Shown in pieces: positions 48,360 through 54,926 of a stretch of DNA of 64,000 bases. The notes beneath the pieces were generated by a model. That model saw only the letters and a list, made by a program, of their open reading frames with translations. It was not told the DNA's origin and did no database searches. How positions within the stretch are numbered: position 1 is the stretch's first letter; the number at the start of each line of letters is the position of its first letter. Origin of the DNA: Janibacter limosus. GTDB lineage: Bacteria; Actinomycetota; Actinomycetes; Actinomycetales; Dermatophilaceae. The position numbers and the translations under genes were made by a program. The DNA is taken from the NCBI RefSeq assembly GCF_004295485.1, contig NZ_CP036164.1, forward strand, positions 2,108,001-2,172,000. The letters are read 5' to 3'.

Positions 48360-49736
48360 ATGGAACCCACGATCATGACCATCGAGACCCCGAGCCTGGG
48401 CGACCGTTCCTACCTCGCCCATGACGGTGAGGTCGCGTTCGTCGTCGATCCGCAGCGGGACATCGACCGCGTGCTCGAGGCCGCCGACGAGGCCGGCGTG
48501 CGGATCACCGACGTCTTCGAGACCCACCTGCACAACGACTACGTGACCGGGGGGCTGGCCCTGGCGCGCCGCCTCGGCGCCCGCTACCACGTCAACGGCG
48601 AGGACGACGTCTCCTTCGACCGGGAGCCGATCCGCGACGGGGACGTCATCGACGTCTCGCCGACGATGCGCGTGCGGGCCATCGCGACGCCCGGCCACAC
48701 CTTCACCCACCTGTCCTACGCGGTGGAGACGGTCACCGACTCCGGCGCCACCGCCTCGGCCGTCTTCACCGGGGGCTCACTGCTCTTCGGCGCCACCGGG
48801 CGCCCGGACCTGCTCGGCGAGGAGCACACTGGCTCCCTCGTGCGCCACCAGTTCGCCTCCATCCACCGCTTGGCGGACGAGCTGCCCGAGCAGGCGGAGG
48901 TGCTGCCGACCCACGGCTTCGGCTCCTTCTGCTCCGCCGGGTCCACCGGAGGCTCCACCGAGTCGACGATCGGCGCGGAGAAGCGCCTCAACCCCGCACT
49001 CACCCAGGCGGAGGAGCAGTGGGTCGCCGACACCCTCGCCGGCCTCGACGCCTACCCGGCCTACTACGTCCACATGACCCCGGCGAACGCCGAGGGGCCG
49101 AGCGAGGCCGATCTGAGCGCCCCCGAGCGGGCCGACAAGGACACGCTCGCGAAGCGCATCGACGTCGGTGAGTGGGTCGTGGACCTGCGTACCCGCACCG
49201 CCTTCGCGGCCGGTCACGTGACCGGGACGCTGAACTTCGGCCTGGACGGCCAGTTCTCCACCTACCTGGGGTGGCTCATCCCCTGGGGTGCGCCGGTCAC
49301 GCTGCTCGGTGAGAGCTCCGAGCAGGTCGCCGAGGCGCAGCGCGAGATGGTGCGCATCGGTCTCGACCGGATCACCGGTGCCGCCACCGGTGGGCCCGAG
49401 GACTGGACCGACCGTCCGCTGGGCACGCTGGAGACGGCCGTCTTCGCCGACCTGTCCCAGGTGCGCCACCACCGGCCCGTGCACATCCTCGACGTCCGCC
49501 TCGTGGGCGAGTACGAGGACAGCCACATCGAGGGCGCGCAGAACGTCCCGATCGGCGAGCTCCTCGACCGGGTCGACGAGATCCCCGAGCGCGAGCTGTG
49601 GATCCACTGCGGCAGCGGGTACCGGGCCTCGATCGCCGCCTCCGTCCTCGCGGCGCGTGGCCACCGGGTCGTCCTCGTCGACGACGTCTTCGGCAACGCC
49701 GGCGACGCCGGCCTGCCCCTGACCTCCTCCCACTGA
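48360..49736 (+). CDS. persulfide dioxygenase-rhodanese fusion (CstB-like)
   Basis: A protein of 458 residues with three parts: a metallo-beta-lactamase dioxygenase domain (THLHNDYVTGG, PGHTFTHLSY, THGFGS; about 1-250), a rhodanese-like domain lacking the catalytic Cys (VVDLRTRTAFAAGHVTG), and a C-terminal active rhodanese with Cys417 in the loop HCGSGYRAS. This is the architecture of CstB, which converts persulfides to thiosulfate. The ATG at 48360 lies about 7 nt after the -10, so a leaderless start is possible; an internal ATG at 48375 is an alternative. Confidence 0.88.
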   Translation: MEPTIMTIETPSLGDRSYLAHDGEVAFVVDPQRDIDRVLEAADEAGVRITDVFETHLHNDYVTGGLALARRLGARYHVNGEDDVSFDREPIRDGDVIDVSPTMRVRAIATPGHTFTHLSYAVETVTDSGATASAVFTGGSLLFGATGRPDLLGEEHTGSLVRHQFASIHRLADELPEQAEVLPTHGFGSFCSAGSTGGSTESTIGAEKRLNPALTQAEEQWVADTLAGLDAYPAYYVHMTPANAEGPSEADLSAPERADKDTLAKRIDVGEWVVDLRTRTAFAAGHVTGTLNFGLDGQFSTYLGWLIPWGAPVTLLGESSEQVAEAQREMVRIGLDRITGAATGGPEDWTDRPLGTLETAVFADLSQVRHHRPVHILDVRLVGEYEDSHIEGAQNVPIGELLDRVDEIPERELWIHCGSGYRASIAASVLAARGHRVVLVDDVFGNAGDAGLPLTSSH

Positions 49737-49768
49737 CACACCGTCACCCCCGACTCCAAGGAGCTCCC

Positions 49769-49948
49769 ATGTGCCGTCAAGCGACCTGCCGTCAGTGCGG
49801 CAAGACCACCTGGGCCGGCTGTGGCCAGCACGTCGACCAGGTGATGAAGGTAGTGCCCGGAAGCCAGCGCTGCCCGGGTCACTCCACCCCGACGAGGGGG
49901 GGCGGCGCCTCCCGCGGACCGCTCGCCCGGCTCTTCGGGCGCGGCTGA
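49769..49948 (+). CDS. small Cys-rich protein (59 aa)
   Basis: MCRQATCRQCGKTTWAGCGQ then HVDQVMKVVPGSQRC: six cysteines in the first 36 residues, including CxxC and CGxH-type motifs suggestive of a zinc-binding or redox module. AAGGAG lies 7 nt before the ATG. It sits 32 bp after the persulfide dioxygenase and 13 bp before the exporter gene, within the operon. Family name and role are unknown to me. Confidence 0.72.
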   Translation: MCRQATCRQCGKTTWAGCGQHVDQVMKVVPGSQRCPGHSTPTRGGGASRGPLARLFGRG

Positions 49949-49961
49949 GCCACCCGGAACC

Positions 49962-50771
49962 ATGCCCCTGACTGTCATCCCCCTCGGCCTGCTCATCGGT
50001 ATCGCCCTCGGCGCCCTGGGCGGAGGAGGGTCGATCCTCGCCGTCCCCGCCCTCGTGCACGTCCTGGGGCAGGACCCGGTCACCGCGACCACCAGCTCGC
50101 TGATCATCGTGGGCATCACCTCGCTGCTCTCGCTGCCTGCGCACCATCGTGCGAAGCGGGTGAGCTTCGGGCAGGGAGTGACGTTCGGGCTGCTGGGCAC
50201 GGCTGGCTCGTTCGCCGGGTCGGCTGCCTCCCGGGCGGTGCCCGGCGAGGTGCTGATGACCGTCTTCGCCGTGCTCATGGTCGTCGTGGCCGTCCTGATG
50301 CTGCGGCGCAGCCGACGTGGTTCCTCGGCGGGTGACGACGCCGGACCCGACGAGCCGATCCTCACGCTCCATCCGCTGGCGTGCGCCTGCCCGCGTCTGC
50401 TCAAGCTCGTGGTCGCGGCCACGCTCGTCGGGCTGCTGACCGGGTTTCTCGGCGTCGGCGGAGGATTCGTGCTCGTCCCCGCCCTCGTGCTCGTCCTCGG
50501 CTTCACCATGCCCGTGGCGGTCGGCACCTCCCTGCTCGTCATCGCCATCAACAGCGCGACAGCGCTGGCGGCACGGGCGCAGCAGGGGGTCGGCGATCTC
50601 GACTGGCCTCTCATCCTCGGTTTCGCCGCAGTTGCCGTCGTCGGCAGCCTGATCGGCAGTCGCATCGCCGACCGGCTGCCGGCCGGACGACTCTCCCAGG
50701 GCTTCGCGGTCCTCGTGCTGGGGATCGCCGCCTTCACTGCCGTGCAGTCCGTGCCGGCCCTGCTGGCCTGA
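49962..50771 (+). CDS. TauE/SafE-family sulfite/sulfonate exporter
   Basis: A protein of 269 residues with about eight membrane segments in two homologous halves: GLLIGIALGALGGGGSILAVPALV and LVGLLTGFLGVGGGFVLVPALVLVLG, each with the Gly-rich TauE signature. A loop of about 25 residues with CAC lies between them. It probably removes sulfite or thiosulfate produced by the persulfide pathway. Confidence 0.9.
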   Translation: MPLTVIPLGLLIGIALGALGGGGSILAVPALVHVLGQDPVTATTSSLIIVGITSLLSLPAHHRAKRVSFGQGVTFGLLGTAGSFAGSAASRAVPGEVLMTVFAVLMVVVAVLMLRRSRRGSSAGDDAGPDEPILTLHPLACACPRLLKLVVAATLVGLLTGFLGVGGGFVLVPALVLVLGFTMPVAVGTSLLVIAINSATALAARAQQGVGDLDWPLILGFAAVAVVGSLIGSRIADRLPAGRLSQGFAVLVLGIAAFTAVQSVPALLA

Positions 50772-50810
50772 TCCCGATCACCCCACCCCATCCATCCGGA
50801 AGGACCCCTC

Positions 50811-51401
50811 TTGACCATCGACACCACCGCCCGACCCGCCACCCTCGACGCCGCGCAGGTGCGCGAGTGGATGGCCGGCCCCACCGACCCGCGCATCGTC
50901 GACGTGCGCACCCCCGGTGAGTTCGCCGACGTGCACATCCCCGGCTCCTACAACGTGCCGCTGGACCTGCTCGAGGAGCACCGCCGTGAGCTGGCCGAGC
51001 ACCTCGACGACGACGTCGTCCTCGTCTGCCGCTCCGGGGCACGCGCCCGTCGCGCCGAGGGCGCCCTGGCCGAGGCCGGCCTGCCCAACCTGCACGTCCT
51101 CGACGGCGGCATCACCGCCTGGGAGAGCGCCGGCGGCGACGTCGTCCGCGGCGAGGGCACGTGGGACCTCGAGCGCCAGGTCCGCCTCGTGGCCGGCTCC
51201 ATCGTCCTGACCGGCATCGTCGCGAGCACCGTCGTGCCGCAGGCCAAGTGGCTCTCCGCCGGCATCGGTGCGGGGTTGACCGGCGCGGCGCTCACCGACA
51301 CCTGCGCCATGGGCATGCTCCTGTCCAAACTGCCGCACAACCGCCGCAACACACCCGACCCCGAGACGGTCTTCGCGCAGCTGCGCGACGGTCACAACTG
51401 A
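50811..51401 (+). CDS. rhodanese with DUF2892 membrane domain (YgaP-like)
   Basis: A protein of 196 residues. A single rhodanese domain with active-site Cys73 in VLVCRSGARARRAE is followed by a C-terminal pair of membrane segments of the DUF2892 type (VRLVAGSIVLTGIVASTVVP...GAALTDTCAMGMLLSKLP). The TTG start has GGAAGGA 8 nt upstream. A membrane-linked persulfide carrier is plausible; 39 bp after tauE in the same operon. Confidence 0.88.
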   Translation: MTIDTTARPATLDAAQVREWMAGPTDPRIVDVRTPGEFADVHIPGSYNVPLDLLEEHRRELAEHLDDDVVLVCRSGARARRAEGALAEAGLPNLHVLDGGITAWESAGGDVVRGEGTWDLERQVRLVAGSIVLTGIVASTVVPQAKWLSAGIGAGLTGAALTDTCAMGMLLSKLPHNRRNTPDPETVFAQLRDGHN

Positions 51402-51405
51402 CACG

Positions 51406-51592
51406 ACCCCTGGCCGAGCTGCCCCGCCGCCACGAGGAGCTGGCGAGCGAGCGACCCGTGCTGGTGCACTGCGCCAGCGGGTGGCGCTCATCCGTCGCGG
51501 CCAGTCTCCTGCGCTCGACGGGCCACGCGGACGTGACCGATCTCGTCGGCGGGTACGCCGCCTGGGCCCAGCGGGAGGACGTCCTCGTCTGA
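51406..51592 (+). pseudogene. C-terminal rhodanese fragment
   Basis: An open stretch with no plausible start encodes LAELPRRHEELASERPVLVH then CASGWRSSVAASLL and GYAAWAQ, the C-terminal half of a rhodanese with an intact active-site loop. It begins a few bases after the YgaP-like stop in another frame. It looks like the leftover of a second MBL-rhodanese or rhodanese gene removed by deletion. Confidence 0.7.
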
Positions 51593-51637
51593 CGACGACT
51601 GGGCCTTATGCGCGGGCCGGGTGACGAGCTGGCTCGC

Positions 51638-52402
51638 TCAGTCCCAGGGGATCTCGATGGGGCGGCCTCGGCCGCTGCAGTCGAGGACGGCCGAGGCGTC
51701 ACCGAAGACCTGGGTCAGGGTGACGCGATCACCGACGGCGCAGGTGTCGCGCAGCTCGGCAGGCCGGCCCGCGAGGCAGGACTTGCGACGGATGGTCAGG
51801 AGGGGACTCCCTTCGTCCACCCCGAGCCGCGCGGCGACGTCGGTGCTCGCCGGGACGGAGTGGGTGTACTCCACGCCGGCGTCGAACTCGACTCCGCAGC
51901 GGGAGCGGAGGACCTCGTAGACGGAGGCCTCCGTCAGGTCGGCCTCGAGCAGGGCCTCGGCCGCGGAGGCGATGATCCACAGCCGGTCCATGGCGAAGGG
52001 GGCGCCGTCGGCCTTGCGCACCCGCGCCACGTGCACGAAGGGGGTGTCCGCTGCCAGACCGAGCGCGGTGGACACCTCCGGGCTGGTGACGATGCGCTGC
52101 GCCAGGACCTCGGAGGTCTCGTGGCCGCCCTGCGCGGTGATGGCATCGCGCAGGCTGTACATCGGGCCGAAGCCGGTGGTGGGGCTGGTATTGATCACGT
52201 AGGGCCGGCGACCGCGACCGCCGCCGACGATCCCCTGCTCGCGCAGCGGGGTCAGGGCCTGCCGGATCGTGCCGCGGCTGGCCCCGTACCGCTCGGACAG
52301 GGCGAGCTCGCCCGGGAAGCCGTCGGCGAACTCGCCGTCCTGCAGCCGGCGCAGGAGATCGTCGCTGATCTCGCGCCACCGTGGGAGTGCTCGCACGTCC
52401 AC
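51638..52402 (-). CDS. GntR-family regulator, HutC/UTRA type
   Basis: A protein of 254 residues. The winged helix (WREISDDLLRRLQDGEFADG then FPGELALSERYGASRGTIRQAL) is followed by a UTRA ligand domain (PFVHVARVRKADGAPFAMDR...SVYEVLRSRCGVEF). Divergent from the DsbA-like gene with a HutC-type operator between them, so it likely controls that gene set and itself. The effector is unknown. GTG start at 52402. Confidence 0.88.
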   Translation of the reverse strand: MDVRALPRWREISDDLLRRLQDGEFADGFPGELALSERYGASRGTIRQALTPLREQGIVGGGRGRRPYVINTSPTTGFGPMYSLRDAITAQGGHETSEVLAQRIVTSPEVSTALGLAADTPFVHVARVRKADGAPFAMDRLWIIASAAEALLEADLTEASVYEVLRSRCGVEFDAGVEYTHSVPASTDVAARLGVDEGSPLLTIRRKSCLAGRPAELRDTCAVGDRVTLTQVFGDASAVLDCSGRGRPIEIPWD

Positions 52403-52415
52403 CCCTCTGGATTGG

Positions 52416-52429
52416 AATGTCTATACATT
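52416..52429. promoter_or_regulatory. HutC-subfamily operator
   Basis: AATGTCTATACATT contains GTCTATAC, which matches the GT-N-TA-N-AC consensus of HutC-type GntR regulators (established knowledge). It lies in the 44-bp divergent gap, 13 bp upstream of the regulator start and 17 bp upstream of the DsbA-like start. Confidence 0.7.
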
Positions 52430-52446
52430 GAGGTACCGTCGTCGTC

Positions 52447-53193
52447 ATGACGGGAATCAACCGACGTGTCCTGACCATAGTCGCTGCTGTGGCAGTCGTC
52501 GCCCTCCTCGCGGCGGGCGTGATGCTCTCCGAGCGCGGTGATGACGAGGATTCCTCCGACGCCGCCTCCTCGAGCCAGTCCTCGGGCGAGGGTGGCGAGT
52601 CCGCCGAGGAGCAGAGCCTCAGCGAGGAGGAGGTCGGCCTCGTGCGCCGGGACGCCGACGACGTCACCGCCATGGGTGATGTGGACGCACCCGTCGTGCT
52701 CATCGAGTACTCCGACTACCGATGCCCCTTCTGCGGCGCCTTCGCCCGCGACACCATGCCGAAGCTGAAGCAGGAGTACATCGACAGCGGGAAGCTGCGC
52801 TTCGAGTGGCGAGACTTCCCGGTCTTCGGCGAGGAGTCGACGACGGGAGCGATGGCCGCCCGGGCCGCCGGTGAGCAGGACAGGTATTGGGAGTACCACG
52901 ACGCGATGTACGAGGACGCGCCCGAGCGTGGTCACCTGAAGATCACCGACAAGAAGGTCATGGAGTGGGCGAAGGAGGTCGGCGTGCCCGACCTGGAGCA
53001 GTTCGAGAAGGACCTCGATGACCCGGAGCTGCGCAAGAAGGTTGAGGCCGACGCGCAGGAGGCGAGGTCCGAGGTGGGCGCGACGGGCACGCCGACCTTC
53101 GTCATCGGTGACCAGCGGGTCGTCGGTGCCCAGCCGACCGAGACGTTCAAGGAGCTCATCGACGAGAAGCTCGCGTCGGTCGAAGACGAGTAG
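52447..53193 (+). CDS. DsbA-like thiol oxidoreductase, membrane-anchored
   Basis: A protein of 248 residues. A single N-terminal membrane anchor (about 8-27), a Ser/Glu-rich linker, then a thioredoxin fold with the CPFC active site (Cys93/Cys96) and a cis-Pro in TGTPTFVIG, as in DsbA/DsbG-type proteins. It should act outside the membrane. One base separates it from the ccdA-like gene, pointing to a shared redox pathway. Confidence 0.87.
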   Translation: MTGINRRVLTIVAAVAVVALLAAGVMLSERGDDEDSSDAASSSQSSGEGGESAEEQSLSEEEVGLVRRDADDVTAMGDVDAPVVLIEYSDYRCPFCGAFARDTMPKLKQEYIDSGKLRFEWRDFPVFGEESTTGAMAARAAGEQDRYWEYHDAMYEDAPERGHLKITDKKVMEWAKEVGVPDLEQFEKDLDDPELRKKVEADAQEARSEVGATGTPTFVIGDQRVVGAQPTETFKELIDEKLASVEDE

Positions 53194-54066
53194 ATGGACA
53201 TCGGGTACACCGGGGCCTTCCTCGGGGGGATCCTCACCCTCCTGAGCCCGTGCTCGGTCATGTTGCTGCCGGCGTTCTTCGCCTATGCCTTCACCTCCCC
53301 GACCGCGCTCATCGGCCGGACGGCGATCTTCTACGCCGGCCTGAGCGTCACCCTCGTCCCGCTGGGCATCTTCTCCGGCTCGCTCGGCTCGCTGCTCACG
53401 ACCCACCGGATGACCCTGGTGACCGTGGCCGCGGCCGTGGTCATCCTCCTCGGCCTGTGGCAGCTGTCCGGATTGCCGGTGCCGGGACTGTCCCGCTCCA
53501 GCAGCCGGCGGGGCGACGGCACCTCGATCGGGTCGGTCTTCGCCCTGGGGGCCGTCTACGCCGTCGCCGGGGTGTGCGCCGGGCCGATCCTCGGGTCGGT
53601 GCTGATGGTGGCCGCGGTGAGCGGCAGCCCGATCTACGGCGGTTCCGTGCTCGCCCTCTACGCGTTGGGCATGACCGTACCGCTCTTCGTGCTCGCGGTC
53701 GTCTGGAAGCGTCTGGGTGCGCGTGGGCGTGCCGTCATCGCTCCCAGGGAGGTCTCGATCGGCCCGTGGCGCAACACGTGGGCGATGATCCTCTCCGGCC
53801 TGCTCTCGATCGCCATCGGCGTGCTCCTGATCGTCACCGAGGGCACCGCCAACCTCACGGGTGTCTTCACGATCAGTACCCAGCGCTCGGCCGAGTCGGC
53901 GCTGAGCACCTGGAGCTCGGGGGTCTCGGACGTCTGGTTCATCGTCGCTGCCGTCGTCGTCCTGGCCGGCGTCGGGCTGTGGCGCCATCGCAGTCAGCGA
54001 CGGGAGTCGCCGCCCGCCGCCGCGGCGGCCTCGTCGGACCCCGACCTGATGAGCAGGAAGAAGTGA
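53194..54066 (+). CDS. CcdA/DsbD-type transmembrane electron carrier
   Basis: A protein of 290 residues with about six to seven membrane segments. The redox cysteines lie in LLSPCSVMLLPAFFAYAF (Cys20) and VAGVCAGPILG (near 128), the pair used by CcdA to move electrons across the membrane. It probably reduces the DsbA-like partner encoded immediately upstream. A charged C-terminal tail of about 30 residues is unusual. Confidence 0.87.
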   Translation: MDIGYTGAFLGGILTLLSPCSVMLLPAFFAYAFTSPTALIGRTAIFYAGLSVTLVPLGIFSGSLGSLLTTHRMTLVTVAAAVVILLGLWQLSGLPVPGLSRSSSRRGDGTSIGSVFALGAVYAVAGVCAGPILGSVLMVAAVSGSPIYGGSVLALYALGMTVPLFVLAVVWKRLGARGRAVIAPREVSIGPWRNTWAMILSGLLSIAIGVLLIVTEGTANLTGVFTISTQRSAESALSTWSSGVSDVWFIVAAVVVLAGVGLWRHRSQRRESPPAAAAASSDPDLMSRKK

Positions 54067-54067
54067 C

Positions 54068-54559
54068 GTGGACATCCTGATCCGGCCCCACGAGCAGAGG
54101 GCGACGCCGTCGGTCCTCGACGAGCTACGCGCCTGGCCGGCGCGACGCTGGTGGGCCGCAGTGGGAGTCGCTGCCCTGACGATGCTCGCGACGGCGGTCC
54201 CGACCGCCATGATCCCCACCCCGGTCTTCAGTCGGGAGATACCGACGACCGTGTGGGCATGGCCGGTGCTGACGGTCACCTCAGTGCTCGCCGGAATGCT
54301 CACGGCCACCTACGTCGCACGGCGCGATCCGGACGTGGGGCGCGGCCGGGGCTCCCGTCTGGGCATGGTCGGAGGGTTCACGACTTTCTTCGCCGTGGGG
54401 TGCCCCGTGTGCAACAAGCTGGTCCTGATCGCCCTCGGCTACTCGGGTACCCTGCAGTACTTCGCCCCCGTGCAGCCGTTCCTCGCGGCGACCGCCATCG
54501 CCGTTCTCCTGTGGGCGCTGGTCGTCCGGGTACGCCGAGAGCGAAACTGCCGGATCTGA
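54068..54559 (+). CDS. membrane protein with GCPVCNK motif
   Basis: A protein of 163 residues with about four membrane segments. A CxxC pair (Cys112, Cys115) lies at the start of the third segment in FFAVGCPVCNKLVLIALGYSG. It follows the ccdA-like gene by one base (GTG start), so it is probably a third component of the thiol-redox module. I know no named family; the paired cysteines at the membrane suggest a redox or metal role. Confidence 0.7.
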   Translation: MDILIRPHEQRATPSVLDELRAWPARRWWAAVGVAALTMLATAVPTAMIPTPVFSREIPTTVWAWPVLTVTSVLAGMLTATYVARRDPDVGRGRGSRLGMVGGFTTFFAVGCPVCNKLVLIALGYSGTLQYFAPVQPFLAATAIAVLLWALVVRVRRERNCRI

Positions 54560-54630
54560 GGTCTGGTGTCGGCACCAGGGCCGGACGGGCTTGGCGGACC
54601 AGGCGACAGAGACCGGCCCAGCAGCAGACT

Positions 54631-54664
54631 CACCTCCGTAAGGGGATCCCCTTCCGGGGGAGGT
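54631..54664. other. dyad AAGGGGATCCCCTT with flanking arms
   Basis: A 34-bp imperfect palindrome, ACCTCC-AAGGGGATCCCCTT-GGAGGT, lies between the membrane protein and a short VOC-like frame. The symmetric core suggests a regulator site, possibly left from a lost operon. The right arm doubles as the GGGGGAGG ribosome binding site of the short frame. Confidence 0.45.
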
Positions 54665-54668
54665 CGTC

Positions 54669-54830
54669 GTGGGAATCAGGACCACCGATGTCGATGCCGC
54701 AGCCCGAGTATTCGAAGCCAACGGTGGCGGTGTCGTGAAGGGTTCCTATGACGACGCGCACGAACGGCGTGTCGTGCTCTATGACTACACGGGCAAAGGG
54801 CTCGCCTTCTACAGCCCGTTGGCTCGGTAG
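54669..54830 (+). pseudogene. VOC/glyoxalase-like C-terminal fragment (53 aa)
   Basis: A short frame (GTG start, good ribosome binding site) encodes VGIRTTDVDAAARVFEANGG then RRVVLYDYTGKGLAFYSPL, the pattern of the second half of a glyoxalase/bleomycin-resistance fold. It is too short for a complete domain, so it is probably a remnant, though translation cannot be excluded. Confidence 0.45.
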
Positions 54831-54926
54831 GTCTGCCCAAAGCAACGCCGGATTGCAGCGTAGCGCCGACGACAGTTCCAAAGGGCACACAAGTGTCGAG
54901 GGCCGCGTTGGCTCTTACCCGTCGAT

